DNA from: an uncultured Bacteroidota bacterium
Lineage (GTDB): Bacteria > Bacteroidota > Bacteroidia > Flavobacteriales > Flavobacteriaceae
DNA: 57,982 nt
Assembly (NCBI GenBank): GCA_902584445.1
Contig: CACHZY010000010.1
Location: forward strand, 1 to 57,982
Direction: 5' to 3'
Position numbers and translations under genes: made by a program. Shown piece after piece: positions 9,917 through 17,886 of this stretch; positions within the stretch are counted from its first letter, which is position 1, and each line of letters starts with the position of its first letter. Under the pieces are notes generated by a model that saw only the letters and a program-made list of their open reading frames with translations, made no database searches and was not told the origin of the DNA.

Positions 9917-10543
9917 TTAAGATTTAGTTTTACTTGGTTCAGCCTCAGAAAGCTTCTGTGGAAACATAATTTTAACTTCACTTAGCAGGGGCCTCAGACG
10001 TGCCTTTTCTTCAGGTGAAGTTCTTGGGTCAGAATATTTCTTATTAGCTTCAACGAAACTCATATATTCATTTGGAAACAATCGTAAAAATTCACGATCT
10101 CTTAATTCGTTATAAGCAGCAACTAGTTCATTTTGAACAGAAATATAAACCTTGTAAGACGTTTCTCTATCATTTTTAAGGGAAATAATCGCTTTCTCTG
10201 GATTATCAGAAGATTTTGGATCTCTTGAACCCTGACAATAATTGCAAGACTCCTCATCTATTCCACCACCATTATCAAGAAACTCAACAGCAAGTGGACG
10301 TAGATCTGAAATATCTGTTAATTCTTCTTCAACTAAGAGCTGATTGTTTTTATTAACTACTACAGTAAAAATATTTTTTTGTTTAATAATTGGTGGATCT
10401 TCTAGTTCTTCATTTGGTGGAAGTTTTCTGTTGATACCACTATCAGTTTCAATTGTAGTAGTAACCAAGAAGAAAATCAATAGCAAGAATGCGATATCTG
10501 CCATTGATCCCGCATTTACTTCGGGGGCTGATCTTTTGGCCAT
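9917..10543 (-). CDS. ExbD/TolR-family biopolymer transport protein (first copy)
   Basis: 208 residues. MAKRSAPEVNAGSMADIAFL starts the protein; the Asp of SMADIAFLLLIFFLV is the family proton-relay residue in the single N-terminal helix. Residues 45-208 are periplasmic. It is longer than its neighbour because of an insertion around residues 90-150 holding a C-x2-C pair (SCNYCQGSRDP) and many charged residues, and a basic C-terminal tail. It lies seven bases after the four-helix protein gene and five before the second exbD. It probably forms, with ExbB, the motor that energises TonB-dependent uptake such as SusC. Confidence 0.9.
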   Translation of the reverse strand: MAKRSAPEVNAGSMADIAFLLLIFFLVTTTIETDSGINRKLPPNEELEDPPIIKQKNIFTVVVNKNNQLLVEEELTDISDLRPLAVEFLDNGGGIDEESCNYCQGSRDPKSSDNPEKAIISLKNDRETSYKVYISVQNELVAAYNELRDREFLRLFPNEYMSFVEANKKYSDPRTSPEEKARLRPLLSEVKIMFPQKLSEAEPSKTKS

Positions 10544-10550
10544 AATTAAC

Positions 10551-11000
10551 TTATTTTTTTAATATTTTGATTAATCCAGAATAAATCATCAAGCCCAAAG
10601 CAATGGTAGTTAATAAATAAAAAGTTCTAATTCCAGTTTCAACCCATTTAGAGCCGCTAGCAGAGAGAAATTCGCCATCTTTCATAGGAGTCTCAACTCC
10701 CTCAGACAAAAAGAAAGAGATCATTATAACAAGTACGAAGAAGCCTATTGAAATTCCAGCTTTTTTTAATTTTTTAATATCAGAAAACAATCCTCTTAAG
10801 GTGAAAATCAGTGTGACAACCACGGAGAGTAAAAGGACAATTCTTGCCAATTCAACCAATGCTGATACCTTTCCATACTCACCCATTGAAGCAGCTATTT
10901 TGATATCTTCATCACCAGCCAAAATAATCCTTATCAGGAATAAAGCTGCGAGCAAACCAATAACTGCACTAATGCTTTTTATTATATTTTGAATTTTCAT
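10551..11000 (-). CDS. four-helix membrane protein of the exb operon
   Basis: 149 residues with four predicted membrane helices (about 9-27, 49-68, 82-99 and 124-144) and no recognised domain. It sits between exbB (12 bases upstream) and exbD (7 bases downstream), so it is almost certainly translated together with them. Location within this operon suggests a flavobacterial accessory subunit of the ExbB/ExbD motor, but that is inferred from position only. Confidence 0.75.
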   Translation of the reverse strand: MKIQNIIKSISAVIGLLAALFLIRIILAGDEDIKIAASMGEYGKVSALVELARIVLLLSVVVTLIFTLRGLFSDIKKLKKAGISIGFFVLVIMISFFLSEGVETPMKDGEFLSASGSKWVETGIRTFYLLTTIALGLMIYSGLIKILKK

Positions 11001-11012
11001 GAGATTGATGAT

Positions 11013-11840
11013 TTATTTTTTTTGGGCTACAAGTATGTCTATTAAAGTAATAGACGCATCTTCCATATCATTTACAATACTATCGATTTTGGCAATAATA
11101 TAGTTATAAAAAACCTGAAGAATAATTGCAACAATCAATCCAAATACTGTAGTCAAAAGTGCCACTTTTATACCACCTGCAACAAGTGAAGGCTGCATGT
11201 CTCCAGCGGCTTCAATTTTATCAAAAGCTTGAATCATACCAATTACTGTCCCCATGAATCCAAGCATTGGAGCAAGTGCAATAAATAAAGAAATCCAAGA
11301 AACATTTTTTTCCAATTGTCCCATTTGAACTCCTCCGTAAGCTACAACCGCCTTTTCAGCACTTTCTACACCCTCATTAACTCGGTCAAGACCTTGATAA
11401 AATATTGAAGCCACGGGGCCTTTAGTATTTCTGCAAAGCTCTTTAGCTGCCTCTACTCCTCCTGAAGAAATTGCTTCTTCAACACCAGAAGTTAGTTTTT
11501 TTGTATTAGTTGTTGCAAGATTAAGGTAAATAATACGTTCAATAGCTATGGCAAGTCCAAGAATTAAACAAATCAAAACAATTCCCATAAAGCCTGGGCC
11601 TCCTTCAATAAATCTCTTCTTTAGCTCTTGAGTAAATGAAGCCTCTGCCGGTGGTGCCTCCTCTTCAACTTCTTCGGAAACCTGTTCAAAGTTAGCCGTC
11701 TCATCAACTTGGATAGAGTCTGATTCAGCTTCTTCTTGCATTTCTGCTTCTTGAGGAGTTAATAATAAGGTATTTGCATATGTTAATGATTGGGTCATTA
11801 AAATCCCAAAAAAGGTTAGGGCAAAAAATAATTTTCTCAT
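11013..11840 (-). CDS. ExbB/TolQ/MotA-family proton channel protein
   Basis: 275 residues. The N-terminus looks like a signal peptide (MRKLFFALTFFGILMTQSLTYA), followed by a glutamate-rich stretch (about 30-67). Then comes the standard ExbB body with helices near 82-105, 178-200 and 222-247. The segment ALAPMLGFMGTVIGMIQAF is the family hallmark (LGLLGTVxGM in most members). The N-terminal extension is common in Bacteroidota ExbB proteins. First gene of a four-gene operon (exbB, four-helix protein, exbD, exbD), which powers TonB-type outer-membrane transport. Confidence 0.93.
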   Translation of the reverse strand: MRKLFFALTFFGILMTQSLTYANTLLLTPQEAEMQEEAESDSIQVDETANFEQVSEEVEEEAPPAEASFTQELKKRFIEGGPGFMGIVLICLILGLAIAIERIIYLNLATTNTKKLTSGVEEAISSGGVEAAKELCRNTKGPVASIFYQGLDRVNEGVESAEKAVVAYGGVQMGQLEKNVSWISLFIALAPMLGFMGTVIGMIQAFDKIEAAGDMQPSLVAGGIKVALLTTVFGLIVAIILQVFYNYIIAKIDSIVNDMEDASITLIDILVAQKK

Positions 11841-12001
11841 TTTGATTGAAATTTTGTTCTGTGTTTTTTAATTTTTTAAAGATAAAAAAAAATACATACC
11901 AAATCATCTTTTTTAAACTATCTCAATCTTCATAATATTTTTGTTAGAATTTTTTAACTTATATAAATTTTTTTTAAAAAAATCAAATTAAAAAACCCAT
12001 C

Positions 12002-13189
12002 ATGAAAAGAAGAAATTTTATTAAAAACAGTTTAGTTGGGACTATGATTCCACACGAATACATAAAATTATTTTCAGGTATTAATGGTGAAAATTTTCCT
12101 GAGCTTAAAAAACACAAAATTACTAGGGCTGAAAGGTTGAAGTTTAGCTATAATTGGCCTAGACATGTAGGCAAAAATGCCAGGAAAGGAAATCATGGTC
12201 AATACCATTCTGATGATGCTTTCAAACTATATACTGACCAGGGAGCAACTGGTTGGGGACTGGGACGAAAAGATTTAAGAGATGACGAGTTACTTCAACT
12301 TGAAGGAAAGTTCGTTTCAGAATTGATTTCCCCTGAATTTGGTATAAGTGAGGAACTAAATATTTATTTGGATTTGGCCCTTCACGATTTAATGGGTGTT
12401 ATACTTGATAAACCGGTTTATCAATTAATTGGTAACAATGGTATGAAAGATACTTCAATTTATAGTGGTATGATCTACTTTGATGAACTAGAACACCAGG
12501 GAAAGGTTGGTGGTATTGATAAAATTCTAGAAAACTGTAATTGGGATATTGAATATGGTTATCAACAGTTAAAAATTAAAATTGGGCGAAGTGGAAAATG
12601 GTATTCTCACGTAGATGGAATGAAAATAGATATTGAAGTCATTAAACAAATTAATAATGCTTTCCCTAATATCACACTATTGGTAGATTCAAATGATAAA
12701 TACACCCTTCAAGACACTATTAATTTTTTAAAAGGAATTGGCGATATTCCACTACTTTGGGTTGAAGAACCTTTCAGGGAGGATTATGAAGAAGGTAAAA
12801 AACTAAGAAAATGGATGGACGAGAATGGGTTTAAAAATACTCTTTATGCTGACGGTGAAGCAAATAGAAATCATGAGTTATGTTTGAGAATGGGTAAAGA
12901 AGATATTATGAACGTATATCTAGCAGACATTCGTTCCTTTGGATTTACACGTTGGAGAAAATTGATGGGTGAATTAAAGTCATATGGAATGTTCGCAAGT
13001 CCTCATGCCTTTGGAAGTATGTTAAAAACCCATTATATCACTCATCTTGCAGCAGCATTTGGAAATATTGTTACCATCGAGGGCGTTACCTGTCTTTCTG
13101 ACGATGTTGATTTTGGAAATTACAAAATTATTAATGGCAAAATTAGTGTTTCAGATGAACCAGGTTTTGGAATGAAACTCTTAAAATAA
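12002..13189 (+). CDS. mandelate racemase/muconate lactonizing family enzyme, Tat-exported
   Basis: 395 residues, enolase superfamily. The N-terminus MKRRNFIKNSLVG is a twin-arginine export signal. The catalytic barrel shows the expected residues: K-I-K at 191-193 (base lysine), D229 and E255/E256 as metal ligands (LLVDSND, LWVEEPF), a third-ligand region at DGEAN, and SPHAFGS on a late strand. Such enzymes remove a proton next to a carboxylate, as in sugar-acid dehydratases or epimerases. Followed on the same strand by a sugar symporter and a PfkB kinase, so a sugar acid or oxidised sugar is the likely substrate. The exact substrate cannot be told. Confidence 0.8.
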   Translation: MKRRNFIKNSLVGTMIPHEYIKLFSGINGENFPELKKHKITRAERLKFSYNWPRHVGKNARKGNHGQYHSDDAFKLYTDQGATGWGLGRKDLRDDELLQLEGKFVSELISPEFGISEELNIYLDLALHDLMGVILDKPVYQLIGNNGMKDTSIYSGMIYFDELEHQGKVGGIDKILENCNWDIEYGYQQLKIKIGRSGKWYSHVDGMKIDIEVIKQINNAFPNITLLVDSNDKYTLQDTINFLKGIGDIPLLWVEEPFREDYEEGKKLRKWMDENGFKNTLYADGEANRNHELCLRMGKEDIMNVYLADIRSFGFTRWRKLMGELKSYGMFASPHAFGSMLKTHYITHLAAAFGNIVTIEGVTCLSDDVDFGNYKIINGKISVSDEPGFGMKLLK

Positions 13190-13252
13190 AAATTTATTTT
13201 TTTAATATTTACTTGAGTAAAATTTTTATGATAAATCAATCTGACCTACACT

Positions 13253-14809
13253 ATGAAAATTGAACTCATTGATATAATATCTTTTTTTGGTTTTATAGCT
13301 TTCGTTATAATAATTTCTTTATTTAAATCTGGGAAGAAAAAAACAGATGAAGATTATTTTTTAGCTGGCAGAAAGCTTAGCTGGTGGTTAATTGGTATTT
13401 CAATTATTGCAACAAATATATCATCAGAACATTTTGTAGGTCAAGCAGGCCAGGGATTTAGAGATGGAATTGGTCTAGCTATAGCAACATGGGGGTGGAT
13501 GGCTGCCTTTGCAATGGTAATAATGGCGATATTTTTATTGCCAAAGTACCTTAAAATTGGAATTTATACTCTTCCTGAATTTCTTGAATATAGATATAAT
13601 AGAGCAGTTAGAACCCTAATGTCAGTTTATATGTTGATTTTTTATGCCTTTATTTCAATGGCAACTGTTCTTTATTCAGGCGCTCTTACTCTTGAAACTA
13701 TTTTTGATATACCTATTTATTATGGTATTTGGGGGATTGGTATAATCGCTGGTTTTTATACATATTATGGTGGGCTTTCTGCAGTAGTATGGTCAGATCT
13801 AATTCAAGGTGTGACGTTATTAATTGGTGGTTTTTTAATTTTCATTCTTGCATTAGAAAAAGTTGGTGGATGGGAAAAATTTGTTTTAAAAAATAGTGAT
13901 CGTTTACATGTTGTCATGCCATTGGATCACCCTGAGCTACCATGGTTAGCTGTTTTTTTTGGTGGTATGTGGATTCCACATTTTTTTTATTGGGGTTTTA
14001 GCCAATTTATTGTACAACGAAGTTTGGCTGCAAAAGATATAGAGGCTGGTCAAAAAGGTGTTCTTCTCGGAGCTAGTCTAAAAGTATTAATTACATTCAT
14101 AATAATTATTCCAGGTATTATTGCATTTGATCTTTTTGGAGAAGAAATTAGAGCTAGTTGTGATACAGGAAATTGTGGGGATTCGGCCTATCCATTATTA
14201 ATAAAAAAACTTTTACCAGTCGGTTATATTGGAATAATGTTAGCTGCTTTATTTGGTGCTATTCTAAGTACTCTTGATAGTTTATTAAATTCTGCTGCAA
14301 CAATATTTACTATTGATATTTACAAACCATTTATAAATAAAAATGCATCTTCCTTAAAAAGTCTTAAAGTTGGTAAACTCTCAACTTTAATTTTAATTTT
14401 AATTGCTTGTTTGTGGGCTCCAGTAATTACATCTTTTGAGGGCGGTGTATACATTTTTATAAATCAGTTCTGGGGATTTATGCAGTCTGGAGTCGTTGCA
14501 GCATTTTTTTATGGAATTTTTTGGAAAAAAATTTCTTGGAAAGCAGCTTTACTTGGTATGATTCTTAACTTTCCAATCTATGGCTTTTTGATCATTTTTA
14601 GGCCTGAGATACCTTTTTTACACAGTCAAGCAATCACATTTCTATCTATAATTTTATTCATAACTATCTATACACTAATATGGCCACAAAAAGACTCAAT
14701 AATAATGCCTAATAAATATTTCAATGATTACAAACTAAGTCCAATAGTAAAATACTGGGGGATTAGCATATGTGTTTTGACATCTATGTTGATATTATAT
14801 TTTAGGTAA
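13253..14809 (+). CDS. sodium:solute (sugar-type) symporter, SSS family
   Basis: 518 residues with about 14 hydrophobic helices. The early region DEDYFLAGRKLSWWLIGIS and NISSEHFVGQAGQG is typical of the SSS/SGLT family; GIWGIGIIAGFYTYYGGLSAVVWSD follows the family pattern and ALFGAILSTLDSLLNSAATI matches the conserved sodium-binding helix TM8 (SS/ST-LDS). It imports a solute with sodium, probably a sugar or sugar acid given the neighbours. The gene starts 63 bases after the enolase-family gene and ends 46 bases before the kinase gene, so these three may be one transcript. Confidence 0.88.
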   Translation: MKIELIDIISFFGFIAFVIIISLFKSGKKKTDEDYFLAGRKLSWWLIGISIIATNISSEHFVGQAGQGFRDGIGLAIATWGWMAAFAMVIMAIFLLPKYLKIGIYTLPEFLEYRYNRAVRTLMSVYMLIFYAFISMATVLYSGALTLETIFDIPIYYGIWGIGIIAGFYTYYGGLSAVVWSDLIQGVTLLIGGFLIFILALEKVGGWEKFVLKNSDRLHVVMPLDHPELPWLAVFFGGMWIPHFFYWGFSQFIVQRSLAAKDIEAGQKGVLLGASLKVLITFIIIIPGIIAFDLFGEEIRASCDTGNCGDSAYPLLIKKLLPVGYIGIMLAALFGAILSTLDSLLNSAATIFTIDIYKPFINKNASSLKSLKVGKLSTLILILIACLWAPVITSFEGGVYIFINQFWGFMQSGVVAAFFYGIFWKKISWKAALLGMILNFPIYGFLIIFRPEIPFLHSQAITFLSIILFITIYTLIWPQKDSIIMPNKYFNDYKLSPIVKYWGISICVLTSMLILYFR

Positions 14810-14855
14810 AAAATACTAATATTTGAAAAAGATTTTAGATAAATAGTTTAACTAA

Positions 14856-15725
14856 ATGCAAAAAAAATATAATGTAGCTGGGTTTGGAGAGGTACTATGG
14901 GATATTTATCCTGAGTCTAAATCTCTTGGAGGAGCTCCTTCAAATTTTGCAATACATTCTCAGAAATTGGGAGCAAATAGCTTTTTGATTAGCTGTCTTG
15001 GAGACGATTCATTAGGAAAAGAAGCACAAACATTATTAAATGATTTTGGTTTAAATACTTCTGGTATTCAGGTCAATAAATATTTTCCTACTGGAAGGGT
15101 TGTGGTCAATCTAGACCAAATGGGGAATCCTTCTTATAAAATTGACGAAGAATCTGCATGGGATCATATTATATTCGACGAGAATATGAGAAATATTTGT
15201 CAGTCCCTTGATATCGTGTGTTTCGGAACCTTAGTGCAGAGAAACTCAAATTCAAAAAGAGCATTAAAAAAAATAGTTGATTCAACTCCCCTAAATTGTC
15301 TAAAGGTCTTTGACGTTAATTTTAGACAAGAATTTTATAATAAAGAAATAATAAAGTTATCCATTGAGCGAGCAGATATTGTAAAGATGAATCAATTTGA
15401 ATTTTATCAAATTGCCAATGTGTTTTGTATTTCTCAAGAATGGAAAAAAGGAGCTCTTTCCTTAATCCATGAATATGATTTGAAATTAGTGATCATAACA
15501 TTGGGAGAAAATGGATCAATATTGGCCACTAAAAACGATTATATTGTTCATATCCCCGAAAATAAAGTCAATGTTGTCAGTACTGTTGGAGCAGGCGATG
15601 CCTACACTGCTTCAGTTGTCATGGGATGGCTTAATAAAAAGCCACTAAATGAAATCGTTAAAGAAGCTACTAATTTGGCTAGCCATGTCTGTGGTTTTGA
15701 GGGAGCAATTCCTTCTCAAGGATAA
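14856..15725 (+). CDS. PfkB-family carbohydrate kinase (fructokinase-like)
   Basis: 289 residues. The N-terminal GGAPSNFAIHSQKLGA motif is the first PfkB signature, and STVGAGDAYTASVVMGWL near residue 245 is the second, with the catalytic aspartate of GAGD present. The family phosphorylates fructose, ribose, KDG and similar sugars with ATP. The neighbouring symporter and enolase-family enzyme suggest it phosphorylates the product of that route. The usual DTxGAGD begins here with STVGAGD, a small deviation. Confidence 0.85.
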   Translation: MQKKYNVAGFGEVLWDIYPESKSLGGAPSNFAIHSQKLGANSFLISCLGDDSLGKEAQTLLNDFGLNTSGIQVNKYFPTGRVVVNLDQMGNPSYKIDEESAWDHIIFDENMRNICQSLDIVCFGTLVQRNSNSKRALKKIVDSTPLNCLKVFDVNFRQEFYNKEIIKLSIERADIVKMNQFEFYQIANVFCISQEWKKGALSLIHEYDLKLVIITLGENGSILATKNDYIVHIPENKVNVVSTVGAGDAYTASVVMGWLNKKPLNEIVKEATNLASHVCGFEGAIPSQG

Positions 15726-15848
15726 TTTAACTAAGACAGATTAAATCTTAATTTATGAAAATGAGTTTATATTGAATTAAATATATAAATTAAAAATTTT
15801 AATAGATGGTTTTACTTAAATGGATTAAATGATTTGGAATAAAATCTA

Positions 15849-15995
15849 TTACTTAAACACTTTGATCAAAAAGTAAATACCCAAAAAACTTAACCCTGCA
15901 ATGAGTAAATATTGAGCATACTGCCAAGACATAAGTTTAAATAAAACAGCGAATGAAGTAATCGAAAGTCCTAAATATTTAAGTTTGGTTAACAT
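15849..15995 (-). CDS. 48-residue two-helix membrane protein, GldL-like
   Basis: A short ORF begins at ATG 15995 and ends at TAA 15849. It encodes two hydrophobic helices (about residues 7-21 and 28-46) joined by FKLMSWQYAQ and ending in basic residues (LIKVFK). The FK-x-M-x-W pattern between two helices resembles the N-terminus of GldL-type proteins and of small flavobacterial membrane proteins. It lies in the 340-base gap between the sugar kinase and the SIS gene, and nothing else accounts for that gap. The reading is clean in one frame only. Function unknown. Confidence 0.6.
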   Translation of the reverse strand: MLTKLKYLGLSITSFAVLFKLMSWQYAQYLLIAGLSFLGIYFLIKVFK

Positions 15996-16065
15996 GTTAA
16001 TTAAGTTAATTTTAATTGACCAATTCTAAAACCTTTCCAATAGAAGGCTTTATTAATGTATTTTT

Positions 16066-16782
16066 TTAAAGATGTTTTACTCTATTTTCGTATTTAGAAA
16101 ATAATTCCTCATTTGAAATACCATCAATATTTTGACTATAAAATAAGGGTAATTTTTTTCCTTTTTTTTGAACCAATTTTAATGACTCTGTAACGATTAA
16201 ATTTACAATGAAACATCCCAAAATAGTGGAAACAGCACCTGTAAAGTCTTTTCCAATAGGAATAATTGAATCTCCACTAGGAACACAATTATCAATTACA
16301 AAATCAGCTATTTCATATAGTTTTTTATGATTTTTTATCCTTGCTGGATACTTACTTGATTGGTCTATAGACGTTATAGTGATTACTTTATTTGAATTAG
16401 CATTAGCAAGTTGAGCCATTTCAATTGGCATAGCATTTCTTCCAGAGTTCGAGATTATAAAAAAAATATCATTTTTTTCAATTTTATGCTGATCCCAAAT
16501 AACTTTTGCAAAGCCACTTATTCTCTCAATTTCAGCACTCCTTCGAGCACCTTCAGAAGTCATAACAGTTGAATCTAGCATTGCATTAACGTTAGCAATT
16601 CCTCCTGCCCTAGCAAATAGTTCCAATCCAATCATATGAGAATGTCCCGTTCCAAAAGCATGTATTATTTTGTCATTTATGATAGTTTCACTGACTAGCT
16701 CAATTACTTTATCTAAAATGAACTTATTTTTATCTACAACTTTATCAAGTAATTTTTTTATCTCTGAATGATACTCATACAT
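16066..16782 (-). CDS. SIS-domain sugar phosphate isomerase (UPF0309-like)
   Basis: 238 residues forming one SIS domain with a helical N-terminus. HAFGTGHSHMIGLELFARAGG is the first phosphate-binding loop, and FFIISNSGRNAMPIEMA is the second (SNSG). SIS proteins isomerise or bind phosphorylated aldoses and amino sugars. It is the last gene of the GH20-NagX-SIS operon, three bases after the NagX-like stop, so it probably acts on an amino-sugar phosphate released from hexosaminidase products. The exact reaction is not determined by sequence. Confidence 0.8.
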   Translation of the reverse strand: MYEYHSEIKKLLDKVVDKNKFILDKVIELVSETIINDKIIHAFGTGHSHMIGLELFARAGGIANVNAMLDSTVMTSEGARRSAEIERISGFAKVIWDQHKIEKNDIFFIISNSGRNAMPIEMAQLANANSNKVITITSIDQSSKYPARIKNHKKLYEIADFVIDNCVPSGDSIIPIGKDFTGAVSTILGCFIVNLIVTESLKLVQKKGKKLPLFYSQNIDGISNEELFSKYENRVKHL

Positions 16783-16785
16783 ATA

Positions 16786-17886
16786 CTATAGCTTTATGTA
16801 AATTTTTCTTTTAAATAAAAATAAAGTTGGAAGCCAAATAATCATTACATAAAAAAATGCATAAATAAAAGATAATAGCTTTAAAGATATTCCTAACTCT
16901 CCAAAATTATCCATGAATAACTTATTTAGTCCAATACCCCATAATTTATCACTGTAAAATATCAATGTTAGCATACCTGCTAGAACATAACTAAATATGG
17001 AGTTTACTCCAAATGAATGAGCAAACTTTAATTTATTTCCGAGATTTAGATAGTCACATATGTAAATACAGAAAAATAAAGAAAAAGAGGAAATACCTCC
17101 AACTAATAACATAAATGAAGTGCTCCATATGTTTTTATTTAAAGGAAAAATATATTGAAACATATCTCCAAAAAATAGCAGAATAAAACTAAATACTCCG
17201 AGATACAGCATTTTCTTCTCAATATTATTTTTTTTGATTAATAAATTTCCCGCAATAAGACCAAGTACACCAGTTCCAATGGACGGTATTGTACTTAAAA
17301 TACCTTCAGGATCCCATGTATCCCTCCACATTACTCCAGGAAGTAAAATACTATCGATATAATGTGCCCAATTTTTTTCAGGTACAGACAAATCGGGATA
17401 CCCTAAGCCAGGGATTGGAGTAAAACACATTAAGGTGGTGTATCCAATTATTATAAAAAATAATAGTATTACTTGTGACCTTAGATTAAAGTAAATGAAA
17501 ATCAGAGAAGTAAATAAATACACCAAAGAAATTCTTTGTAAAACCCCAGCCCATCTTATATTTTCAAAATCAAAATTAGGCCAAAGCCATAAGAAAAGTC
17601 CAACCAGATATATTTTTAAAGACCTCCAAAAAATTTTTTTTAAAATTGATTTTTTGGAAATTTGATTTTCAACTTTTTCTGAAAGAGAAAGTACTATAGA
17701 AACACCAACTATAAATAGAAAGGTAGGAAAGATATAATCAGTTGGTGTTATTCCATTCCAGTCAGCGTGTAATAGTGGAGAATAAACATGCGACCATGAT
17801 CCAGGATCATTTACAATAATCATAAAAATAATTGTAATACCTCTTAAAATGTCAACTGAAAGTAATCTTTTATTAATAATTTCCAT
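16786..17886 (-). CDS. NagX / heparan-alpha-glucosaminide acetyltransferase-like membrane protein
   Basis: 366 residues with about ten membrane helices. The start LLSVDILRGITIIFMIIVNDPGSW is typical of the family formed by HGSNAT, YeiB and bacterial NagX (R-x-x-S-x-D-x-x-R-G), and the lumenal/periplasmic loop HADWNGITPTDYIFPTFLFIVG is the second hallmark, carrying the histidine of the HGSNAT family. In chitin and N-acetylglucosamine clusters this family is found next to hexosaminidases. The frame opens at TTG 17895, but ATG 17886 fits the conserved start better; it overlaps the GH20 stop by 14 bases, so translation is coupled. Confidence 0.82.
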   Translation of the reverse strand: MEIINKRLLSVDILRGITIIFMIIVNDPGSWSHVYSPLLHADWNGITPTDYIFPTFLFIVGVSIVLSLSEKVENQISKKSILKKIFWRSLKIYLVGLFLWLWPNFDFENIRWAGVLQRISLVYLFTSLIFIYFNLRSQVILLFFIIIGYTTLMCFTPIPGLGYPDLSVPEKNWAHYIDSILLPGVMWRDTWDPEGILSTIPSIGTGVLGLIAGNLLIKKNNIEKKMLYLGVFSFILLFFGDMFQYIFPLNKNIWSTSFMLLVGGISSFSLFFCIYICDYLNLGNKLKFAHSFGVNSIFSYVLAGMLTLIFYSDKLWGIGLNKLFMDNFGELGISLKLLSFIYAFFYVMIIWLPTLFLFKRKIYIKL

